Source of the DNA: UBA2882 sp045542735
GTDB lineage: Bacteria; Bacillota; Clostridia; Lachnospirales; Lachnospiraceae
DNA length: 64,000 nt
Assembly (NCBI GenBank): GCA_045542735.1
Contig: JAZQLQ010000008.1
Location: forward strand, 165,449 to 229,448
Reading direction: 5' to 3'
This document shows, piece by piece, positions 17,661 through 27,054 of this stretch. The notes beneath the pieces are model-generated. The model saw only the letters and a list, made by a program, of their open reading frames with translations. It made no database searches and was not told the DNA's origin. The position numbers and the translations under genes were made by a program. The number at the start of each line of letters is the position of its first letter. The stretch's first letter is position 1.

Positions 17661-18368
17661 TTAATCCGCTTCTATCATACGATATCCTACACCGGCTTCC
17701 GTAAAAATATATTGGGGCTGAGCCGGATTTTTTTCAATTTTACGACGGATATTTGCCATATTTACACGTAAAATCTGATTATCGTTTTTCATATTGGGTC
17801 CCCAGATTTCTTTCATAATATAGTCATAAGTCATGACTCTTCCTGCATATTTTCCAAGGAGCGCCACAATCTTAAACTCATTTTGTGTTAATCCAACATC
17901 TTCACCAGCTATATATACTCTGTGTTTATCGTAGTCAATCATGAAATCTCCTGACACAAAGGTTCCACTATGTCCTAATCCGGGCGTTGCCGCCACCGTC
18001 CTCGTATGTCTGATAGCTGCACGGATACGTGCCAAAAGCTCTGATGTACCAAAAGGCTTGGTAATATAGTCATCTGCTCCCATATCCAAAGCCATTACTT
18101 TGTCCTTTTCATGACTTCTGGCAGAAACCACTACTACCGGCATTGTTGACCACTCTCTGACAGATTTTAATATTTTCATACCATCCATATCCGGCAACCC
18201 TAAGTCCAACAAAACCAAATCTGGGCATTGGGAAGTAATCAGGCTATAAGCTTCTGTCCCGGTATTGGCCATAATTACGTCATAGTTATTAGCTTCCAAT
18301 ATAGCGCGCAAAAAATTACGAATACTTTTATCATCTTCAATAACCAAGATTCGATCTCTAATTTCCAT
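17661..18368 (-). CDS. OmpR-family response regulator, KdpE-like
   Basis: A 235-residue response regulator with an N-terminal receiver (Asp12/Asp13, phospho-acceptor Asp55, Lys near 105 in TKPFG) and a C-terminal winged helix (about 130-232). It resembles KdpE, the K+-limitation regulator. Two starts six bases apart are possible (18374 and 18368); AGGAGG lies three or nine bases before them. The gene overlaps the end of the histidine kinase gene by 11 bases, so the pair is translated together. No kdpFABC genes are in the window. Confidence 0.93.
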   Translation of the reverse strand: MEIRDRILVIEDDKSIRNFLRAILEANNYDVIMANTGTEAYSLITSQCPDLVLLDLGLPDMDGMKILKSVREWSTMPVVVVSARSHEKDKVMALDMGADDYITKPFGTSELLARIRAAIRHTRTVAATPGLGHSGTFVSGDFMIDYDKHRVYIAGEDVGLTQNEFKIVALLGKYAGRVMTYDYIMKEIWGPNMKNDNQILRVNMANIRRKIEKNPAQPQYIFTEAGVGYRMIEAD

Positions 18369-19428
18369 GTACATTTTCCTCCTGCATTGGTAGTTTAAAA
18401 GTAAACACCGCTCCACATTCATTGCCGTTTTCAGCATACATGATACCACCATGTGCTTTCACAATAGACATACAAACCGACAATCCGATTCCCATATTCC
18501 TTCTTGCATCAGACTCTTCGTTATCCTTTGTATGGATGCCACCTTCAAACAAAGCCTCTAACCGCTCTTCACGAATTCCTTGTCCATTATCAGCAATCCG
18601 AAACACAACCCACCGTTCTTCCTTTTCTATGGATATATCAATGATTGTTGCATATTTCCCATGTAATGCTGCATTTTCCATAATATTTACAATTACTTGT
18701 TCAATCAAAATAGCATCCATAGGCACTAACAGAACCTCATCCGGAATATGAACACAAATCTCCATATCCGGAAATCGTTTTTTAAACTTCTGTATTGCAC
18801 TATCCGCAATTTCTTCCACCAATTCCATGCTGGTGGTAATATTGGTCCGGTCACTATTTATTCGTGTAACAGATAACAGATTTTCCACAATACGGATTAA
18901 CCATTGTGCTTCATCCTTAATATCCTTGGTCAATTCTATTTTCTTATCATCCTCAAGTATTTCATAGTTATCCAGGATTGCAGATGCAGACCCCATAATA
19001 GATGTCAAGGGTGTACGGATATCATGTGATACCGCTCGAAGCAGATTACCTCTCATCTTCTCTTTTTCAATTTCCAGTTTTATCTGTTCCTGTTGCTTAA
19101 TCTGCGTTGTCAATGCACTGACACAAATAGCCACTGCTAACATTGCCAGAAAGGTAAGCGGATAACCGGTTAATGTGAAATTCAATTTAAAGTAAGGATA
19201 GGTAAAAACAAAATTAACAAAAAACACCGCCAAAACCGAGGATACAATTCCATAGACATATCCCTTGGTAAAACGGGAAATAAATAAGACAGCGAGTACA
19301 AATACTAACGGCACATGTGTATCTGCGGATACAATCTGCTGAAAAAAAAAGCACAAGCCGGATGCTACTGCCAATATAGCAATTGTTATTAATGAATTAT
19401 ATGCTATTATTTTTACTTTTCCACTCAT
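18358..19428 (-). CDS. DUF4118 sensor histidine kinase, KdpD-like but short
   Basis: A 356-residue membrane kinase. Residues 8-108 contain four helices of the DUF4118 type found in the middle of KdpD. A HisKA domain follows with His135 in AVSHDIRTPLTS, then an HATPase_c domain with N, G1 (DNGQGI) and G2 (GIGLSV) boxes. Full-length KdpD proteins are near 900 residues with an N-terminal KdpD/USP region that senses c-di-AMP and ions; that region is absent here. The GGAG site lies ten bases from the ATG. It is the partner of the adjacent KdpE-like regulator. Confidence 0.92.
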   Translation of the reverse strand: MSGKVKIIAYNSLITIAILAVASGLCFFFQQIVSADTHVPLVFVLAVLFISRFTKGYVYGIVSSVLAVFFVNFVFTYPYFKLNFTLTGYPLTFLAMLAVAICVSALTTQIKQQEQIKLEIEKEKMRGNLLRAVSHDIRTPLTSIMGSASAILDNYEILEDDKKIELTKDIKDEAQWLIRIVENLLSVTRINSDRTNITTSMELVEEIADSAIQKFKKRFPDMEICVHIPDEVLLVPMDAILIEQVIVNIMENAALHGKYATIIDISIEKEERWVVFRIADNGQGIREERLEALFEGGIHTKDNEESDARRNMGIGLSVCMSIVKAHGGIMYAENGNECGAVFTFKLPMQEENVHGN

Positions 19429-19456
19429 TTACTTCACACTCCATAAAACAGATACA

Positions 19457-19475
19457 GGCTCCCATGATAGGAGCC
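19457..19475 (-). terminator. Hairpin between the 48-residue gene and the kinase gene
   Basis: GGCTCC (19470-19475 read in reverse) pairs with GGAGCC (19457-19462) around a six-base loop, a compact GC-rich stem in an AT-rich gap. There is no long T run, so it may be a weak attenuator or an mRNA-stabilising element that separates expression of the two genes. Confidence 0.4.
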
Positions 19476-19482
19476 CGCGTTT

Positions 19483-19629
19483 TTAATCATACATGGAATA
19501 ACCGTATTTGATTTTTCTACCGATCTTCCAAATAAAAATCACAGGAATTGAAACCAACAGGTATAAAGATGACGCCCCACCTGCGACTCCCATGATAGCA
19601 ACTAATATCCAGGTAACAATATCCGGCAT
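19483..19629 (-). CDS. 48-residue membrane protein upstream of the KdpDE-like pair
   Basis: A short reading frame that starts MPDIVTWILVAIMGV and ends with a basic tail, IWKIGRKIKYGYSMYD. It is almost entirely hydrophobic from residue 4 to 34, with a GVAGGASS glycine-rich turn, so one long or two short membrane helices are predicted. A GGAGG site lies nine bases before the ATG. It is located directly after a putative regulator-binding array and ahead of the histidine kinase gene, so it is probably the first gene of that operon. By position it could be a small modulator of the kinase, but this is inference. Confidence 0.7.
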   Translation of the reverse strand: MPDIVTWILVAIMGVAGGASSLYLLVSIPVIFIWKIGRKIKYGYSMYD

Positions 19630-19707
19630 TTTTCATATCCTCCATTTTTTTAGACTGAAAAAATGGTAGCATATCTTCCCCGCCGTTTCTATAAATCCAA
19701 GCGCTTC

Positions 19708-19755
19708 TTAACCTGTCATTAACCACTCTTTTACTTTTCTTAACACATCTTTAAC
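19708..19755 (-). promoter_or_regulatory. Phased TTAAC repeats, probable response-regulator binding array
   Basis: Four copies of TTAAC (plus-strand positions 19708, 19719, 19740 and 19751; GTTAA on the minus strand) are spaced 11, 21 and 11 bases apart. Pairs of short direct repeats with an 11-base period are the usual target of OmpR/PhoB-family regulators. A TATGCT -10-like hexamer lies downstream without a good -35, as expected for an activated promoter. The gene pair it precedes encodes a KdpE-like regulator, so autoregulation is the simplest reading. Confidence 0.5.
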
Positions 19756-19769
19756 AAGGCACCACACAT

Positions 19770-20834
19770 TTAAGCATTAAATTTAATAACCCATTGCTGC
19801 AATTCATCTTTATCTTCAAAAAACGCATCAAAAATATCGGTTTCGAACCCTTCGCCACGGTCTTTTACCATAATCGCATATGCCTCATCGGTGGACATTC
19901 CATCCTTATACTGACGTTTGGACACCAGGGCATCAAACACATCGGCAACTGCCAATATTCTGGCGGACAAAGGAATCTCTGCCCCCTTTAATCCTTCAGG
20001 ATATCCGCCTCCATTCCATTTTTCATGGTGGTAGGATGCCATATCAGACGCCACCTGTAAGAAGTCCTGTTCTTCCAGCGTAGACATATTATCACGGATT
20101 AGCTTACCGCCGGCCTCTGCATGCTTCTTAATCATATCATATTCTTCACCCGTTAATTTTCCCGGCTTTTGCAACACAAAATCCGGAACGGTTATCTTAC
20201 CAATATCATGAAGAGGTGCTGCTTTTTTCATCAAATCAATCATCTGCTGTGTCAATTCTTCTTTGTACAGACCCTTTTTCAACATTTTATCAATCAAAAA
20301 CTCCACATATATACTGGTTCTTTTAACATGTTCACCGGTTGTACCGTCTCGACTTTCAATCAGATTCGCCATTGTAATAATGATGTCACTTTGCAGTTGT
20401 GTAATACGTTGTAACTGCATGGCTACCATAAGTTCTAAGTCTTTACGGTAATCCTCCAACTCCAATGTGCGTCGGATACGTTGCTTCATAATAGCAGGAA
20501 TAAACGGTTTACCAATATAATCCGCCGCACCCATTTCAAAACATGCCTCTTCCGTCTTTTCACTACGGTCAGCTGTTAGGAATATTACGGGAATCCTGCA
20601 CCACTTCTCGCTTTGCTTCAACTGCTCCATCACTTGAAAGCCATCCATACCGGGCATCTGAATATCCAAAAGAATCATATCCGGTTCATTCTTTTCCAAA
20701 TATTTAAAAGCCATTTCACCGGAAGGAACAGCTGCCACACGATATTCATCCACCAACAATTTCTGGGCAATCATCAGGTTTGCTTTATCATCGTCCACAA
20801 CCAATATGATTTTCTTTCCGTTTTCTTCTCTCAT
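19770..20834 (-). CDS. Response regulator with HD-GYP domain
   Basis: A 354-residue protein: receiver domain at about 10-125 (Asp14/Asp15, phospho-acceptor Asp57, Lys in GKPF) and an HD-GYP domain at about 150-340. The diagnostic residues are present: the HDIGK metal site, HHEKWNGGGYPEGL with the GYP element, and ADVFDALVSKRQYK. HD-GYP proteins hydrolyse cyclic di-GMP, although some degrade other cyclic dinucleotides. A GGAGTGAAGA site precedes the ATG. It starts 19 bases after a hybrid histidine kinase gene that is its probable phosphodonor. Confidence 0.94.
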   Translation of the reverse strand: MREENGKKIILVVDDDKANLMIAQKLLVDEYRVAAVPSGEMAFKYLEKNEPDMILLDIQMPGMDGFQVMEQLKQSEKWCRIPVIFLTADRSEKTEEACFEMGAADYIGKPFIPAIMKQRIRRTLELEDYRKDLELMVAMQLQRITQLQSDIIITMANLIESRDGTTGEHVKRTSIYVEFLIDKMLKKGLYKEELTQQMIDLMKKAAPLHDIGKITVPDFVLQKPGKLTGEEYDMIKKHAEAGGKLIRDNMSTLEEQDFLQVASDMASYHHEKWNGGGYPEGLKGAEIPLSARILAVADVFDALVSKRQYKDGMSTDEAYAIMVKDRGEGFETDIFDAFFEDKDELQQWVIKFNA

Positions 20835-20853
20835 TCTTCACTCCATTGTATAT

Positions 20854-23800
20854 TTACATTAATTTAAGCAATGCTTCTTCTGCACTCTCATAATCATAAT
20901 CTTCTATATATTTTTTGATTTGTTCCAATGCTTTAATATCTGCAGTCCGGTTTTTCAGTCCGGCAATGCACGCAGCTGCTTCGCTCATCTCATAGGAACG
21001 GATATATCCGAGCAACTGTTCATATGCCACCCAACATTCCTCAGGTGATAAAACATCCTCCGATACAACCGATTCATCCCCTGCATTGTATGTACAAACA
21101 ATTCTCTGTGCTTCCTTCAATACATCCTCATACAATCGCTGCAATTCATCATTTTCTGCCTCAGATATGGTAACCGACTCACTCTTTGCTGCCAACTCCA
21201 ATTTCTTTGCTGTTTCTGACAATTGCTTTGCTCCGATACCCAAAGAAGTACTTTTCAATGCATGCACTAAAATACCATAATTTTTCCAATCGCCTTCTGC
21301 ATAATACTGTGGCATTTTTACACGATATTTTTCTTCCTGTCCTACATAGGTCTGCAAGATATCGCAATACATTTCCATATCGCCGCCGCAATATGTCAGA
21401 CCAACACTTTGGTTGATGATTGCATCTGTATCATCCGATTCGGAAGCCGGTTCTATACTTAAAACAACATCTTCTCTCACAGCATCAAAGCAATCCTGTA
21501 ACAACGTGACCTTTTCCTCCGAAAGATTCTCCCGAATCACCTTCTCCAACTTGGATGCATCCACAGGCTTGGACAGATAATCATCAAAACCTTCTTTTAA
21601 ATATGCTTCCCTGCTGCCTGCAAGAGCATTGGCTGTCAGGACAATTACTTTTGTATCCCGGTTGGGATTGTCCACTTCCGCTTTGAGCATATGCAAGGTC
21701 TCAATACCATCCGGATCAGGCATCATGTGATCCATTAAAATCATATCATATCTTGTTTCCCTGCACAGCGCAAGGCCTTCCGGTCCACCCATAGCCATAT
21801 CCAATTGAATGGATGTATTCTTCAATAATCCTTTGATAACAGCCAGATTCATCTCATTGTCATCTACAACCAAAATCCGGGCATCCGGTGCCATAAAAGT
21901 GGTTTTATGTATGCTTACCGTCTTTGCTTTCTTTTCATATTCGTCCTTCAAAGCGCCAAGCATTTCTTTATTGGACACAATCTGCGGCAGACGTACCGAG
22001 AACTCCGAGCCTTCTCCATATACACTCTCTACTTCAATATCTCCCTGCATCAATTCCACCAGGGATTTGGTAATACTAAGTCCCAATCCGGTTCCTTCAA
22101 TGGTCCGGTTTTTATCTTCTTCAAAGCGAGTAAAACTATCAAATAATTTACCGATATCCTCTTTTTTAATTCCAATTCCGGTATCTTTAACTGAGACAAT
22201 TAGTGAAAACGATTCTTTTTCACTCCATTCGCCTTTGACAGTCAAAGTAACCGAGCCTTCTTTGGTATATTTAATAGCATTACTCAACAAGTTGATAATC
22301 ACCTGACGAATGCGGAATTCATCCCCGCACAGCGCACAAGGAAGGGTCTCGTCAATATCGGTGATAATCGCCAGTTTCTTCTTGGCCGCTCTGGCTTTTG
22401 CACCCTGTACAATGTCTCTTAACAGTGTATCCACCTGATATACTTCTTCATGGATTTCCACCTCGCCGGTTTCAATCCTGGAGAAATCCAACACATCATT
22501 GATTAATGTCAACAGCATATTTCCGGAATTGTGGATATTTGCGGCATATTCCTGTACCAGCGCATCACGGTTTTCCCTAAGGATCATCTCATTCATGCCA
22601 AGAATAGTGTTAATCGGTGTGCGGATCTCGTGGGACATATTGGCAAGGAATTTTGCTTTTGCCTCATTTGCCACCAAGGCACGTTGTTTTTCTTTTTCAC
22701 CTTTTATAATATCCTGTATGGTCTTTACCGATGCCGTAATCAGCAAAAAAATGAGAGTGATGCAAAAAACTTCACCATCTGTCACATACTCTTCCCCATA
22801 ATAGGAAAACACTTCCACAAATGCACCTACAACAGCAACCAGCAAACCAAAGGCAACCAGACTATACCGCCTAATATACCCCTTGACACAATCAGTCACA
22901 ATACTAACCACAACCGTAATAGCAGATATTACAATGACAATATGTGAACCGGTTAAGGTTTCCAAAAAATCTCTTTGATTGGTCACCTGTAAAAAGATGG
23001 AAATTAACGCATTTAAAATCCCACACACCAATGCAATTAAATGCAATTTTTGATATCGTTTTTCCTGAATTCCATTAATATAAAATACCACAGTGACCGG
23101 CAGAAGCATGAGCGAGATAAAGGTAAGCGCTGTTACCACCGATACATTTGGAAATATCAACTGCCTAAATTCCGTCTCCGAAATAAGCCATACCCCGGCA
23201 AAAAAAATAGCACTGCTCAAATACACCAAGTCAAAGGTTTTTCTATAACACACTCCCAAAAACATACAGAGCAAAATGCCGATTACTGCAAACACAAGCA
23301 TAGAAATTTCCCATAATAAAGAGGGACCGTACCAATCCAAAAATGTGATCCAGATACCAAATTTGTCGCCCATATATACAGTATTCATCGTTCCGGAGTA
23401 ATGGGATTCACTGTTGGTAATCACCTTCAAACTCTTCCCTGCATCTTCACGGGATAACTCTACAAATACAAAAGCAATAGCACTGTTTTTCCCAAAGGGT
23501 CTGGTGTCCTTGGTAGAATACCGTTCACGTAGCACACCATCTACATAAAATTCCATATCCTGCCAAGCGCTCTGAAAACATAACCAAGTCTGATCCTCCA
23601 GTTTATCCGGCAACACAGTTACTAAGCTTACACCCTCACCACTGTAGGCATCATATTTGCCCGGCACTTCTACCGGGTATTTGCTGCCGTTCGGCATTAA
23701 TCGTTCCCATTCGCTTTCAAACACCTGACAATTGATTGTCCCCGTGTCCGCCAACATGGCTCTAGGTCCGCTTTCATCCGGTAATGCAATTTCACCTATA

Positions 23801-23880
23801 ATAAAAAATAGAAGTGTTGCCGCAAAGCAAACTGCAAATATCCATTTTAAAACAGATAAAATCTTGTTCTCAACTTTCAT
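20854..23880 (-). CDS. Hybrid sensor histidine kinase with receiver and Hpt domains
   Basis: A 1008-residue multi-domain kinase. A first membrane helix (about 9-29) is followed by an extracellular beta-rich domain (about 35-180) and a seven-helix membrane region (about 187-400), like 7TMR-DISM sensors. Then come HisKA (NMSHEIRTPIN), HATPase_c (DTGIGI, GTGLGLSI), a receiver (VVDDNEMN, LMDHMMPDPDG) and a C-terminal Hpt domain with the phospho-His in VHALKSTSLG. All phosphorelay stages except the final regulator are in one protein, and the HD-GYP response regulator next door can fill that role. An AGGGG site precedes the ATG. Confidence 0.94.
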   Translation of the reverse strand: MKVENKILSVLKWIFAVCFAATLLFFIIGEIALPDESGPRAMLADTGTINCQVFESEWERLMPNGSKYPVEVPGKYDAYSGEGVSLVTVLPDKLEDQTWLCFQSAWQDMEFYVDGVLRERYSTKDTRPFGKNSAIAFVFVELSREDAGKSLKVITNSESHYSGTMNTVYMGDKFGIWITFLDWYGPSLLWEISMLVFAVIGILLCMFLGVCYRKTFDLVYLSSAIFFAGVWLISETEFRQLIFPNVSVVTALTFISLMLLPVTVVFYINGIQEKRYQKLHLIALVCGILNALISIFLQVTNQRDFLETLTGSHIVIVISAITVVVSIVTDCVKGYIRRYSLVAFGLLVAVVGAFVEVFSYYGEEYVTDGEVFCITLIFLLITASVKTIQDIIKGEKEKQRALVANEAKAKFLANMSHEIRTPINTILGMNEMILRENRDALVQEYAANIHNSGNMLLTLINDVLDFSRIETGEVEIHEEVYQVDTLLRDIVQGAKARAAKKKLAIITDIDETLPCALCGDEFRIRQVIINLLSNAIKYTKEGSVTLTVKGEWSEKESFSLIVSVKDTGIGIKKEDIGKLFDSFTRFEEDKNRTIEGTGLGLSITKSLVELMQGDIEVESVYGEGSEFSVRLPQIVSNKEMLGALKDEYEKKAKTVSIHKTTFMAPDARILVVDDNEMNLAVIKGLLKNTSIQLDMAMGGPEGLALCRETRYDMILMDHMMPDPDGIETLHMLKAEVDNPNRDTKVIVLTANALAGSREAYLKEGFDDYLSKPVDASKLEKVIRENLSEEKVTLLQDCFDAVREDVVLSIEPASESDDTDAIINQSVGLTYCGGDMEMYCDILQTYVGQEEKYRVKMPQYYAEGDWKNYGILVHALKSTSLGIGAKQLSETAKKLELAAKSESVTISEAENDELQRLYEDVLKEAQRIVCTYNAGDESVVSEDVLSPEECWVAYEQLLGYIRSYEMSEAAACIAGLKNRTADIKALEQIKKYIEDYDYESAEEALLKLM

Positions 23881-23901
23881 GTTTATCCCCTTTTTTGTAA
23901 A

Positions 23902-25638
23902 TTATGTTTCAAAATCCGAAAGACACAGCCCACCCCAACCGGTCATGGCATTTGGTATCACATTCGTCCCTGTCAATTCTTTTGCATCAGCACATATCCG
24001 CGCTTTCATTTTTTCACCGTATAAATAGGGATCCTCTCCATATAAAATCGCTTTTTCCATAAATAGAGCCGCCGCTCCCGTCACAAAGGGAGTCGCAAAA
24101 CTGGTTCCGCTTAATCTTTGGAGACCGTCCCCATTCTCTGCCAAAATCCCCACTCCAGGCGCCACAATCTCCGGTTTGACTATATGTATATACCCTTCTG
24201 AAAGACGCGTCACATAGCCGCGCCCTGAAAAATCCGCATAAGACTCATAGGTCCCGTCATAAGCCCCTACCGTAATCACTCTTTCCGCCGTAGAGGGCAC
24301 GGTCAATGTTTGCTCTGGTATGGGTTGTAAAAATCTTGTGTCTACTCCTTTTACTTGGGATGAAGGCATATAAAGACTGTAATTTCCCGATACCAGTTTT
24401 ATGGGGTTTAATATCAGTTGCCACACCCCCGGGTTTACATAACTATTATTTGGTATAAAATCTATAAAAATTTCCCGATTCACACTATAGGGTTGAGGCT
24501 CTCCTACATAACTGAGTAATAACGTATCACCCAGAACCTGCCGCAAGGTTCTGCCACGGTCCGTTTCTGTGTCAAAACGAAAAACTTCACCACTAGGTGA
24601 CCGCAACGCAATCTCATAACGTTCTGTAAAGTTTAACCAAACCTGTAGATTAAACTCTCTCTCATAATTTCCAATGGTAAAGGCTATGATACGCTCATTT
24701 CCTTCTGCATCTATGATACCACCGGTATGTCCGCCCGCTGCACCTTCATTTCCGCTCCCCACACAGACAACCGTCCTACCGATTTCAGCCGCATTATTGA
24801 TAAAACGCTCGATCAAAGAGGTACCGTCATGGGGACCATAGGTATTTCCAAAGCTCAAGTTAACCGCAAGGGGTACACCAATTTCCACACCCTTATTGAC
24901 CACATAATCCATGGCTCGCATAAGGGATGTTGTAAGCGGAAACCTCTCACCCGATCCGGTATCCAATTTTACAATCATCAAAGAACTTTCCGGTGCCATA
25001 CCGATTAAATTGGTATCAACACTCCCATCTATACGCCTGCCGTTTCCTGCCGCAATTGCCGCCACAGCCGTCCCGTGTCCCGAAATATCTGCCGTTGGAC
25101 GCATGTTGCTTGGGACATTCTCATCTCCATCTTGTAAAATGGCATCCAATTCCGCCTTCGTATACTCCCGTCTTTGCACCTGATCATAATAATAAAGTAC
25201 CCGACTGCTTCCGTCTGCATTGCGAAAAGCCGGTAATTCAAAGGACAAACCACTGTCAATAATAGCGATGCATACGCCTTTCCCCCGAAATCGGTTTCCC
25301 GGACCACCTGCTGTATAAACACAACTGGCAAAATTGCCTGCCGCATCATTTTCGTACAACCTTTTGGGCTTTTCTAAATACTCGATTTCATCTAAGAATG
25401 TGAGAGCTTCTATAAAACGTTTAGGAAGTGTAACAATTGCATATCCTGCCAGTAACACTTCCACTTCTATCTCTTCATTGGCAATGCCCGTGATATCACC
25501 ATGAAATTTGACAATAACCTCCCATCGCTCATCATCCGGGTCGGTTCCTGCCGATAGTACAGGCGATGCCTGTCGTTCACGTTCTGTTGCATCCAATGAT
25601 AAATTCAATAAATTTTCTGCTTTTTGATTTTCCGGCAT
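23902..25638 (-). CDS. S8 subtilisin-family peptidase, cytoplasmic type
   Basis: A 578-residue subtilase with catalytic Asp128 (CIAIIDSGLS), His188 (ISGHGTAVAA) and Ser513 (LSGTSFATPF). There is a large insertion of about 200 residues between the oxyanion region and the Ser, as in the Csp-like clostridial subtilases. The first 100 residues resemble a prodomain, and there is no signal peptide, so secretion by Sec is unlikely. A TTG codon six bases upstream is the alternative start. Family members in spore formers process germination enzymes, but this role cannot be assigned here. Confidence 0.9.
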   Translation of the reverse strand: MPENQKAENLLNLSLDATERERQASPVLSAGTDPDDERWEVIVKFHGDITGIANEEIEVEVLLAGYAIVTLPKRFIEALTFLDEIEYLEKPKRLYENDAAGNFASCVYTAGGPGNRFRGKGVCIAIIDSGLSFELPAFRNADGSSRVLYYYDQVQRREYTKAELDAILQDGDENVPSNMRPTADISGHGTAVAAIAAGNGRRIDGSVDTNLIGMAPESSLMIVKLDTGSGERFPLTTSLMRAMDYVVNKGVEIGVPLAVNLSFGNTYGPHDGTSLIERFINNAAEIGRTVVCVGSGNEGAAGGHTGGIIDAEGNERIIAFTIGNYEREFNLQVWLNFTERYEIALRSPSGEVFRFDTETDRGRTLRQVLGDTLLLSYVGEPQPYSVNREIFIDFIPNNSYVNPGVWQLILNPIKLVSGNYSLYMPSSQVKGVDTRFLQPIPEQTLTVPSTAERVITVGAYDGTYESYADFSGRGYVTRLSEGYIHIVKPEIVAPGVGILAENGDGLQRLSGTSFATPFVTGAAALFMEKAILYGEDPYLYGEKMKARICADAKELTGTNVIPNAMTGWGGLCLSDFET

Positions 25639-25689
25639 ATCCAAACTTTCATACTCTTTTTATGAATATGATATTAATGAAATTGCAGA

Positions 25690-27054
25690 TTATGACGTCT
25701 GTTCTGCCATCTGCAATACTAACTTTTGAAATACATCTCCACGTTCTTCAAAATTCTTGAAAATACCATAGCTTGCCGCTGCCGGTGAAAGAATACAACT
25801 GCATCCTTTCTTGGTAACTTCTTTTGCCACTTTGACTGCATCCTCCAGATGCTCGACCAGATACAGACGTTCTTTACCTATAAACTCCGGCATATTCTCC
25901 ATAATCTCACGGTAAATACGTTTGCCGGTGGCTTCCATCAAAATAATATGTGCAACCGTTGACTCCGACAAATACCGTTCTAAGTTTACATAACTTATAT
26001 CTCTTTCCATTCCACCTATGAGTACCGTATCTGCATTCCCAATGGTGTTTAATGCTTGAATAGTGGTCTCGTCTATGGTAGAAATAGAATCGTCATAATA
26101 AGCCACACCATCTACCGTCCCCACATATTGTAAGCGGTGCGGCAACGGCACATAGGACTTTAAGCCTTTTAAAAACTGCTCATCGGTAATCCCTCTATCG
26201 CAGCATAAGCCATATACAAAAGCGATATCCAGATAATTATGTGCTCCCAACAAACTTATCTGCTCTGTGGGAATCACAAACTCACGCTCTCCGTATACAA
26301 TCTTGGTGTCACAGAGACTAACCCTGTTCTCTTGCGTTATGTCAATTGCATCCACCAAAATCTGTGTGGCAATACATTCCCCATCTCTTGGCTTGACAGA
26401 TGGATGAACATACAACACATCCCCATCCTTCTGGTTGACATAAATCTTTTCTTTGGATGCCACGTATTTATCTAGAGTTCCGTAATGATCCAAATGCTCT
26501 TCATAGATGTTCAGTAAAATTCCCCACTTGGGTGAAACTGTCATATACTCCAGCTGATGACAAGATAATTCCAACACCAATACGGAATCTTCTGCAATGT
26601 CATGGACAATATCAAATACAGGGATACCGATATTTCCTGCCAGAATGACAGGTATTCCCGCTTCCTTCATAATATGATATAAAAGCGTTGTGGTCGTGCT
26701 TTTTCCTTTTGTTCCGGTGATACCGATAATGCGGTCTCTGTAGAACTCAAACATCAACTGCATCTGTGATACAATCTCTGCCTTATATTCGGAAATATCC
26801 CTTTCCAATACAATTCCCGGACTTTTCATCACCAGGTCATAATCATCCATATAGGATTGATAATCCTTGCCGCAACACAAGGTGATATCTTCACTTCCCA
26901 CATCTTCTGTTGTTAATATTTTCTGATCACCGACAGCCAGTTGTGCTGCAGTTCCCGCTTCCAAAAAGAGTTTTAGCGTAGATTGTCCCTCTCTTCCGAA
27001 TCCGAGTATCAGCACCCGCTTATCTTGAATACGTTGTCTTATATAATCAATCAC
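25690..27054 (-). CDS. murD: Mur ligase adding glutamate, MurD/MurD2 type
   Basis: A 454-residue UDP-MurNAc-L-Ala--glutamate ligase. The ATP loop GITGTKGKSTTT (about 111-122) and the HLDHYGTL Mur-ligase block are clear. It starts with GTG and overlaps the stop of the preceding murL gene (GTGA). The standard enzyme adds D-Glu; a ligase encoded together with MurL is expected to be the MurD2 type, which adds L-Glu that MurL then epimerises. The residue preference cannot be read directly, so MurD2 activity is inferred from gene context. Confidence 0.9.
   Translation of the reverse strand: MIDYIRQRIQDKRVLILGFGREGQSTLKLFLEAGTAAQLAVGDQKILTTEDVGSEDITLCCGKDYQSYMDDYDLVMKSPGIVLERDISEYKAEIVSQMQLMFEFYRDRIIGITGTKGKSTTTTLLYHIMKEAGIPVILAGNIGIPVFDIVHDIAEDSVLVLELSCHQLEYMTVSPKWGILLNIYEEHLDHYGTLDKYVASKEKIYVNQKDGDVLYVHPSVKPRDGECIATQILVDAIDITQENRVSLCDTKIVYGEREFVIPTEQISLLGAHNYLDIAFVYGLCCDRGITDEQFLKGLKSYVPLPHRLQYVGTVDGVAYYDDSISTIDETTIQALNTIGNADTVLIGGMERDISYVNLERYLSESTVAHIILMEATGKRIYREIMENMPEFIGKERLYLVEHLEDAVKVAKEVTKKGCSCILSPAAASYGIFKNFEERGDVFQKLVLQMAEQTS

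Noticed and set aside
17661..19428. kdpFABC potassium pump near the Kdp-like regulators
   Set aside because: No such genes are encoded in the window; neighbouring antiporters are of other families.
19517..19726. 69-codon frame overlapping the 48-residue membrane protein
   Set aside because: It lies in another frame, has no hydrophobic or conserved features and runs through the regulatory repeats.
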